Shown here: piece by piece, positions 59,168 to 64,000 of the stretch
Position numbering within the stretch: the first letter of the stretch is position 1
Layout of the letters: each line of letters opens with the position of its first letter
From: Robiginitalea aurantiaca
GTDB lineage: Bacteria; Bacteroidota; Bacteroidia; Flavobacteriales; Flavobacteriaceae
DNA length: 64,000 nt
Assembly (NCBI RefSeq): GCF_030380815.1
Contig: NZ_JAUDUY010000002.1
Location: forward strand, 434,001 to 498,000
Direction of reading: 5' to 3'
Program-made: the position numbers and the translations under genes
The notes under the pieces: generated by a model
Seen by the model: the letters and a program-made list of their open reading frames with translations, nothing else
Told to the model about the DNA's origin: nothing
Databases searched by the model: none

Positions 59168-59428
59168 TTAATTCAACAACCTTACCCAGGGTCCTGAGTT
59201 GAGCCACATCGAATTGAGAGGCATATCCGTAAGAAGGCCGTACACCACCTGAACCGCATCGACTGTTTTGTCGGCCTGGGAGCCCGTAAAAAGAACCAGC
59301 CTGCCCCTTTTCGCGGGCTCAAAGACCGGGTCTATATAGTTGCCCCCGGTGGCATATGCCAGGGATCGAAATTCACGAACCTCCTGAAACAGCAGGCCCG
59401 AAAGGCTATTGGTATAGTACGCATGGAG
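59168..59428 (-). pseudogene. Decayed M16 (insulinase-type) peptidase fragment
   Basis: On the minus strand an open stretch of about 86 codons without a start, bounded by a stop on each side, encodes 'YYTNSLSGLLFQEVREFRSLAY' near its beginning and 'RGRLVLFTGSQADKTVDAV' later. This resembles the C-terminal half of Bacteroidota M16 zinc peptidases (the LVFQEIRE...LAY and TQADK...A segments). A full protein would exceed 400 aa, and the HxxEH catalytic part is absent, so this is a leftover of a deleted gene. A neighbouring frame downstream ('FDVAQLRTLGKVVELKMAD') also looks coding, hinting at a frameshift or a second fused remnant. Confidence 0.5.
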
Positions 59429-59546
59429 CTATTTTTAGGTTGGCAAACTTCTTTAAAACTACTTGGAAAAATCCATTTGTCACATTTTGGAATAGCCAGG
59501 GGTATTCTGAAGGAACTCCTTTAGGATTCCCGGGGGGTCCCAATGC

Positions 59547-59569
59547 AAAACCCCGGCCAAAAGCCGGGG
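59547..59569 (-). terminator. Terminator downstream of the DUF4293 gene
   Basis: A 7-bp GC stem (CCCCGGC / GCCGGGG) with a 5-base loop at 59551-59569 is followed on the minus strand by four T. It lies 33 bases after the DUF4293 stop codon; short T-rich sequence on the other side may let it act in both directions. Confidence 0.65.
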
Positions 59570-59601
59570 TTCTTCGCACTAATACTACTAAGATAAAAGG
59601 T

Positions 59602-60012
59602 TTAACGCAAGCGGTCCACAGATTTTACGAGATCTTCATCCTTTTTGATCGCCTTATTGGCCATCACTAAAAAAACGATAGTAAATACAGGAATCAGCAT
59701 CCCAATACCCTTCTCAGAAACCGAAGTTCCTCCGGATAAATTTAGGGCCCGGTAAACGAAAAATCCTAGTAAAAAAAGGTTCAATAACATGTTGAGGCGA
59801 TTCAACACGAATTGGTTCTTACGATTTTTGAATCCCAATAACGCGATTACAGCAAGGACAGCGGAAGCGTAAAAAACACCAGAGACCATTATGTCGTATT
59901 CCGCATAAACGGGCGTACCTCTTTCATCTGTCCATAAATTCAGCCAAAAGGGCAATACCCCTGCGAGCAGGCCTGCTACAAGAAGGTATACAGATTGTAT
60001 GCGCTGAATCAT
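59602..60012 (-). CDS. DUF4293 four-helix membrane protein
   Basis: 136 aa with four hydrophobic helices (about residues 5-25, 45-62, 72-90 and 104-120) beginning 'MIQRIQSVYLLVAGLLAGVLPF', as is standard for DUF4293. The function is unknown. The gene is typically found divergent from rho in Bacteroidota, as here. A basic cytosolic loop ('GFKNRKNQ') and a charged C-terminus ('NKAIKKDEDLVK') suggest both ends are inside. It is a single-gene unit with a -7 element upstream and a strong terminator downstream. Confidence 0.88.
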   Translation of the reverse strand: MIQRIQSVYLLVAGLLAGVLPFWLNLWTDERGTPVYAEYDIMVSGVFYASAVLAVIALLGFKNRKNQFVLNRLNMLLNLFLLGFFVYRALNLSGGTSVSEKGIGMLIPVFTIVFLVMANKAIKKDEDLVKSVDRLR

Positions 60013-60032
60013 TCGTTCTTAGAATTGAGAGA

Positions 60033-60040
60033 CAAAAATA
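60033..60040 (-). promoter_or_regulatory. Putative -7 element for the DUF4293 gene
   Basis: The minus strand reads TATTTTTG, matching TAnnTTTG, 20 bases before the ATG. No TTG at 19-base spacing. Confidence 0.4.
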
Positions 60041-60177
60041 CGTGAATCTGATATTTTATGCACGTGATTTGGAAGGGAATCCTAAGTGTTTTTCAGTCCG
60101 GGAATTGCAGGTAATTGTTAAAGAGGACCTTACATCGACATTTGGGATGAATAAAAAGGTTTATAGAAAAATATTCG

Positions 60178-60185
60178 TATATTCG
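60178..60185 (+). promoter_or_regulatory. Possible -7 element for rho
   Basis: TATATTCG differs from TAnnTTTG at one position and would give a leader of roughly 115 bases before the rho ATG. rho leaders are often autoregulated in bacteria, but I see no specific structure here. Confidence 0.25.
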
Positions 60186-60308
60186 CTCCGTTATTAGTTA
60201 TAGCACTTCCCTACTCAGGGTTTTTTCCCAAGCAATATCCAAATAACTTTTCTTCAAGTTTATTGACAAAAGGATAATATCCATAACCATTTATTTTTTC
60301 AAGTATAC

Positions 60309-61985
60309 ATGTTTGAGATTTCCGAATTAAAGGCCAAGAAGCTACCTGAGCTTCAGGACATTGCCAAAAACCTAAATGTTCCCAAATTCCGTAGCCTTAA
60401 AAAGCTTGACCTGGTTTATCAAATTCTCGATTTGCAGGCCGCAAATCCAGGCGTTCTGAAAGATCAGAAAATAGTGAGCGAAGAATCCAAAAGCAAAGAG
60501 ACTCCCCCCGCTCAAAGAACCCAGGAGAACAAACCAAACCCCAGAAAGCCGGAGGCATCCAGAAAACCAGAGGCATCCAGAAAATCGGAGGCATCCAGAA
60601 AATCGGAGCCTTCACAGAAAACCGAGTCCCCCAGAAAACCAAACCCCCGCAAACACACTTCTAACGGTCACGAAAAATCGGAAGATAGCGGACAGCGCAG
60701 GGATAAAAAGGATTCCGGACAGGGTAGAAACGACAAAAACGGCGATTCCCAGTCTCAAAAGGGGCCACATCGCAAAAAGGAGTATTCCAACAAAGGGAAT
60801 ACGAACGAAAAGAAAAGCAGCAATTACGATAAGGAGCTGAAAAACAAGTACAAGCAGCCGGAATACGAATTCGACAGCATTATTGCAAGTGAAGGAGTTC
60901 TCGATATTATGTCCGATGGCTACGGGTTTTTGCGTTCCTCGGATTACAATTACCTCTCCTCCCCTGATGATATCTATGTGTCTCAGTCACAAATAAGGCT
61001 TTTTGGTCTGAAAACAGGAGATACCGTTCTTGGAAACGTGCGTCCACCAAAAGAAGGGGAAAAATATTTCCCTTTGATCAAGGTCAATAAGATCAACGGC
61101 CTCGATCCTCAGGTTGTAAGGGACAGGGTTGCTTTTGAGCACCTCACACCCCTTTTCCCTCAGGAAAAATTTGATCTCGCAGAACGCCAGAGCAATATTT
61201 CCACCCGGATTATCGACCTGTTCTGCCCTATTGGAAAAGGACAGCGAGGAATGATTGTCGCCCAGCCCAAAACGGGTAAAACCATGTTGCTGAAAGATGT
61301 GGCCAATGCCATCGCGGCAAATCACCCGGAGGTATATCAAATCATATTATTAATTGATGAACGGCCGGAAGAAGTAACGGATATGCAGCGAAATGTCCGG
61401 GGAGAAGTCGTCGCTTCTACTTTTGACAAAGAGGCAACCGAACACGTACGGGTCGCCAATATCGTTTTGGAAAAAGCCAAGCGGCTTACAGAGTGCGGGC
61501 ACGATGTTGTCATCCTTCTAGATTCCATTACCCGTCTGGCAAGGGCCTACAACACCGTACAACCGGCTTCCGGTAAAGTACTTTCCGGTGGTGTAGATGC
61601 TAACGCACTCCACAAACCCAAACGGTTTTTTGGAGCAGCACGGAAGATAGAGAACGGTGGATCCCTCACAATTATCGCTACCGCATTGACAGAAACAGGT
61701 TCCAAGATGGACGAGGTTATTTTTGAAGAATTCAAGGGTACCGGTAATATGGAACTGCAATTGGATCGGCGCATTTCGAATCGTCGGATCTTTCCGGCCA
61801 TCGACCTTGTTGCCTCAAGTACGCGTAGGGATGACCTCCTGCTGGACGAGACAACCCTGCAACGCATGTGGATTCTAAGGAAATACCTTGCAGACATGAA
61901 CCCGGTGGAAGCCATGGAGTTCATAGAACAACGCATCAAGCAGACGCGTTCCAATGAGGAATTCCTTATGACCATGAACGAATAG
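60309..61985 (+). CDS. rho: Transcription termination factor Rho
   Basis: 558 aa. The N-terminal Rho_N helical domain (1-45, '[20 protein letters not shown]') is followed by a basic, disordered insert of about 140 residues rich in K, R, S, P, G and Q. The RNA-binding cold-shock domain starts near 197 ('[20 protein letters not shown]'). The RecA-type ATPase has Walker A '[10 protein letters not shown]', '[12 protein letters not shown]', Walker B '[16 protein letters not shown]' and the R-loop region '[12 protein letters not shown]'. It forms the hexameric RNA translocase that ends untranslated transcripts. Its length exceeds the ~420 aa of the E. coli protein because of the insert, a known feature of Bacteroidota Rho that may drive condensate formation. 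A terminator follows directly. Confidence 0.96.
   Translation: MFEISELKAKKLPELQDIAKNLNVPKFRSLKKLDLVYQILDLQAANPGVLKDQKIVSEESKSKETPPAQRTQENKPNPRKPEASRKPEASRKSEASRKSEPSQKTESPRKPNPRKHTSNGHEKSEDSGQRRDKKDSGQGRNDKNGDSQSQKGPHRKKEYSNKGNTNEKKSSNYDKELKNKYKQPEYEFDSIIASEGVLDIMSDGYGFLRSSDYNYLSSPDDIYVSQSQIRLFGLKTGDTVLGNVRPPKEGEKYFPLIKVNKINGLDPQVVRDRVAFEHLTPLFPQEKFDLAERQSNISTRIIDLFCPIGKGQRGMIVAQPKTGKTMLLKDVANAIAANHPEVYQIILLIDERPEEVTDMQRNVRGEVVASTFDKEATEHVRVANIVLEKAKRLTECGHDVVILLDSITRLARAYNTVQPASGKVLSGGVDANALHKPKRFFGAARKIENGGSLTIIATALTETGSKMDEVIFEEFKGTGNMELQLDRRISNRRIFPAIDLVASSTRRDDLLLDETTLQRMWILRKYLADMNPVEAMEFIEQRIKQTRSNEEFLMTMNE
60543..60614 (+). repeat. Four 18-bp tandem repeats within rho
   Basis: Four direct copies of an 18-base unit encode [18 protein letters not shown] and RKSEPS in the disordered insert. 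Such a repeat can expand or contract by slippage without changing frame. Confidence 0.85.
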
Positions 61986-62003
61986 GAATTTACCATACAT
62001 CAT

Positions 62004-62034
62004 AAAAAAACCCGGTTACTTAACCGGGTTTTTT
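62004..62034 (+). terminator. Rho-independent terminator after rho
   Basis: CCCGGTTA / TAACCGGG (62011-62018 and 62021-62028) is preceded by seven A and followed by six T, 18 bases or so after the rho stop. The A/T flanks could let it work in both directions. Confidence 0.8.
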
Positions 62035-62094
62035 GTTTGATACAAGTGGCGTATTCCTTCCTGTTCTGCTGTCGTTTTCCTCAGGTCTAAACGC

Positions 62095-62118
62095 AAAAAA
62101 ACCCGGACAAAGCCGGGT
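62095..62118 (-). terminator. Rho-independent terminator downstream of rpsT
   Basis: ACCCGG / CCGGGT (62101-62106 and 62113-62118) with a 6-base loop is followed on the minus strand by T residues, 28 bases after the rpsT stop. Confidence 0.7.
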
Positions 62119-62146
62119 ATAAATACTTCAAAAGGAGCCTGATTAG

Positions 62147-62398
62147 TTACAGGGTTGCAACCTGCTTTGTAAGCTTGCTCTTCAGGTTGGAAGCCTTATT
62201 GGAATGTATAATATTCCTTTTGGCCAACTTGTCAATCATACCAACCACAGAAGGTAACAAAGCTTCCGCTTTCTTTTTGTCCTTTTCCATGCGAAGTTTC
62301 TTAATCGCATTACGGGTGGTCTTATGCTGATAACGGTTGCGAAGGCGTACGGCTTCGTTCCTACGGATGCGTTTTAATGCAGATTTATGATTTGCCAT
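62147..62398 (-). CDS. rpsT: 30S ribosomal protein S20
   Basis: 83 aa, highly basic and helical, full length for the family. '[21 protein letters not shown]' is the typical N-terminus, and '[21 protein letters not shown]' matches the conserved 'GxIHKNxAAxxKSRL' segment. S20 binds 16S rRNA early in small-subunit assembly. It lies 40 bases downstream of the tRNA-Glu pair on the same strand, so the three genes may share the promoter above the tRNAs. A terminator follows. Confidence 0.96.
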   Translation of the reverse strand: MANHKSALKRIRRNEAVRLRNRYQHKTTRNAIKKLRMEKDKKKAEALLPSVVGMIDKLAKRNIIHSNKASNLKSKLTKQVATL

Positions 62399-62438
62399 AA
62401 AGATCTTTCTTAGCGTATGTCTTAATTCAAAAACTATG

Positions 62439-62510
62439 TAGCCCGTAGGGGAATCGAACCCCTGTTACCAGGATGAAAACCTGGCGTCCTAACCCCTAGA
62501 CGAACGGGCC
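62439..62510 (-). tRNA. tRNA-Glu (UUC), copy 1
   Basis: 72 bases that fold as a cloverleaf: acceptor GGCCCGT/ACGGGCT with a G-U first pair and discriminator A, anticodon stem CCAGG/CCTGG with loop TTTTCAT (anticodon TTC), and T-arm AGGGG-TTCGATT-CCCCT. CCA is not encoded. It is identical to copy 2, 56 bases away. Confidence 0.95.
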
Positions 62511-62566
62511 AAAATTTGTCTTTTAATCCAGTCGGGCGACAAAAACACCCGTTTCAGAACGTTTCG

Positions 62567-62638
62567 TAGCCCGTAGGGGAATCGAACCCCTGTTACCAGG
62601 ATGAAAACCTGGCGTCCTAACCCCTAGACGAACGGGCC
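62567..62638 (-). tRNA. tRNA-Glu (UUC), copy 2
   Basis: Same 72-base sequence and cloverleaf as copy 1, lying upstream of it in transcription order and 40 bases after the promoter element at 62678. The spacer between the copies is unrelated to their flanks, so only the tRNA body is conserved. Confidence 0.95.
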
Positions 62639-62677
62639 ATTGGCTCGAAGCATAATTCGCTTCTAATTAGGCAGGTG

Positions 62678-62707
62678 CAAAAATACAATTATTTTTAACT
62701 AGACCAA
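62678..62707 (-). promoter_or_regulatory. Promoter of the tRNA-Glu pair (and possibly rpsT)
   Basis: On the minus strand TTG (62705-62707), exactly 19 bases, then TATTTTTG (62678-62685) match the Bacteroidota consensus. It is placed correctly for a transcript starting about 30 bases before the first tRNA. Confidence 0.65.
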
Positions 62708-62730
62708 CTCCTGAAACTGTTTTTTTCTAC

Positions 62731-63999
62731 CTAGTATGCCTTGGCAAAAATAACCCGATAGGGGGATGGTTTCCCGCTAACCATACACTGCCCCGGATCG
62801 GATACCGAATTCAGGGGAATGCAGCGGATGGTTGCCTTTGTTTCATCTTTGATGCGCTGTTCGGTTGCATCCGTTCCATCCCAATGCGCGGATACAAAAC
62901 CACCCTTTGAATTCAACACTTCCTTGAATTCCTCATATGAATCCACGTCCGTTATATGGGTATCCCGGAAATCCAGTGCCTTGGCAAAAATTGCACGTTG
63001 CATCTCCTCCAGGAGGTCGGATATATGATCGACAATACCCTCCGAGGCAATGACTTGTTTTTCGAAAGTATCACGTCTGGCAACCTCAAAGGTTCCGTTC
63101 TCCATATCCCGTGGCCCGATAGCCACACGTACTGGGACCCCTTTTAATTCGTATTCATTGAATTTAAACCCTGGCTTATGCGTATCCCGGTCATCGTACT
63201 TTACGGAGATTCCCCTTGCTTTAAGGGCTTCGAGAAGCGGACGAACTTTTGTGCTGATCGCTTCAAGCTGGGCTTCTCCTTTGTAAATAGGAACTACCAC
63301 AACCTGGATTGGGGCCAGTTTTGGGGGCAGCACCAGACCATTATCATCACTGTGCGTCATGATCAGGGCACCGACCAGGCGGGTGGAAACCCCCCAGGAT
63401 GTCGCCCAGACGTGATCTCGCTGTCCATCGCGCGTATCGAACTGAACATCGAAAGCTTTGGCAAAATTTTGCCCCAGAAAGTGAGAAGTCCCCGCCTGAA
63501 GCGCCTTGCCATCCTGCATCAACGCTTCAATACAATAGGTCTCCAGGGCGCCGGCAAAACGTTCGCTTGCCGTCTTGGTCCCCCTGATCACTGGAACGGC
63601 CATATGGCCTTCAGCAAAATTTGCATAAATATCAAGGATGGTTTCGGCCTCTTCTACAGCCTCCTTCTCGGTCGCATGAGCCGTATGTCCTTCCTGCCAC
63701 AGGAACTCAGCGGTTCTGAGAAACAACCGGGTACGCATTTCCCATCTCACTACATTGGCCCACTGATTGATTTTCAGGGGTAAATCCCGATAGGACTGAA
63801 TCCACCTTCTGTACGTATCCCAAATAATGGTTTCAGAGGTAGGCCGAACGATAAGTTCCTCCTCCAGCTTTGCCGTTTCATCGACTACGATACCACTGCC
63901 ATCCTCCGCATTCTTTAATCTGTAATGGGTGACTACGGCGCATTCCTTTGCAAATCCCTCCACGTGGCTTGCCTCTTTACTCAGATAGGATTTGGGAAT
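62731..63999 (-). CDS. proS: Prolyl-tRNA synthetase, C-terminal part (5' end outside window)
   Basis: The frame is open to the window edge ('[23 protein letters not shown]'), so the start is missing; the GTG at 63963 is internal. The enzyme charges tRNA-Pro. The sequence matches the archaeal/eukaryal-like ProRS type usual in Bacteroidota: class II motif 2 '[18 protein letters not shown]', '[30 protein letters not shown]', motif 3 region '[21 protein letters not shown]', then the anticodon-binding domain from about '[12 protein letters not shown]'. It ends '[12 protein letters not shown]', as is typical of full-length enzymes, without the bacterial-type editing insertion. It is on the same strand as the downstream tRNA genes, which have their own promoter. 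Confidence 0.96.
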   Translation of the reverse strand: MPKSYLSKEASHVEGFAKECAVVTHYRLKNAEDGSGIVVDETAKLEEELIVRPTSETIIWDTYRRWIQSYRDLPLKINQWANVVRWEMRTRLFLRTAEFLWQEGHTAHATEKEAVEEAETILDIYANFAEGHMAVPVIRGTKTASERFAGALETYCIEALMQDGKALQAGTSHFLGQNFAKAFDVQFDTRDGQRDHVWATSWGVSTRLVGALIMTHSDDNGLVLPPKLAPIQVVVVPIYKGEAQLEAISTKVRPLLEALKARGISVKYDDRDTHKPGFKFNEYELKGVPVRVAIGPRDMENGTFEVARRDTFEKQVIASEGIVDHISDLLEEMQRAIFAKALDFRDTHITDVDSYEEFKEVLNSKGGFVSAHWDGTDATEQRIKDETKATIRCIPLNSVSDPGQCMVSGKPSPYRVIFAKAY

Positions 64000-64000
64000 A

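Larger units (their letters stand above)
59031..59601. other. 571-base region without an intact gene
   Basis: It separates the signalling operon from DUF4293/rho. I see the remnant of an M16 peptidase on the minus strand (59168-59428) and a strong hairpin near 59551-59569. No clear terminator follows the cyclase gene, and bases 59031-59140 hold nothing I recognise. Confidence 0.6.

Noticed and set aside
59356-59670. 104-codon plus-strand frame between the cyclase gene and DUF4293
   Set aside because: It overlaps the M16 remnant, the terminator hairpin and the 3' end of DUF4293 and has no protein-like character.
63178-63783. 201-codon plus-strand frame opposite proS
   Set aside because: Antisense shadow of a highly conserved synthetase; no recognisable protein features.

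Overview
The window reads as a chromosomal segment of a flavobacterium (Bacteroidota, Flavobacteriaceae or close kin); I cannot name the genus. The evidence is lineage-typical families (DUF6090, the DUF4293-rho pair, BT_3928-type DoxX protein next to DUF1599, DUF3667), promoter-like elements of the Bacteroidota type (TTG, 19 bases, TAnnTTTG), a rho with a long disordered N-terminal insert, and an archaeal/eukaryal-type prolyl-tRNA synthetase. No phage, transposase, CRISPR array or rRNA is visible.

Layout. 1-8.2 kb: the end of a SUMF1-like gene, a D-amino-acid aminotransferase, and mixed single genes (DUF6090 membrane protein, YfcC-type transporter, secreted alpha/beta hydrolase, deoxyribonucleotidase-like protein, two lipoproteins). 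8.2-15.7 kb: a minus-strand carbohydrate unit (MFS sugar porter, large GH94 phosphorylase-like enzyme, GH3 beta-glucosidase), probably for beta-linked gluco-oligosaccharides and possibly beta-1,2-glucans. 15.8-26.3 kb: housekeeping genes, namely the operon DUF1599 / DoxX-DUF6624 fusion / tpiA / prmA / clpS, then folP, cdaA, DUF3667, an ABC exporter, truA, a YegP-like protein and a YfcE-like phosphoesterase. 59.0-64.0 kb: a decayed M16 peptidase remnant, DUF4293, rho, rpsT, two identical tRNA-Glu genes and the start-less part of proS.

The centre, 26.5-59.0 kb, is the striking part: eleven co-directional, tightly packed genes that look like one 32.5-kb signalling operon. It encodes seven histidine kinases that share one kinase-core type, two FIST-domain sensor proteins, a stand-alone receiver and a receiver-adenylate cyclase fusion. 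Four kinases have no visible membrane segment. Three of these are giants (2389, 1759 and 1576 aa) built from 11, 7 and 6 copies of a ~187-aa GAF-like repeat, two of them with an NTF2/SnoaL-like N-terminal domain. Three further kinases have periplasmic Reg_prop beta-propellers plus a Y_Y_Y domain and one membrane span, but no receiver or AraC-type output as in hybrid HTCS proteins. No gene in the operon carries a DNA-binding domain. The only receivers are the last two genes, so my inference is that many inputs converge by phosphotransfer on a cyclic-nucleotide output, probably cAMP. Near-identical DNA tracts and mixed sensor/kinase combinations show the array grew by duplication and domain shuffling.
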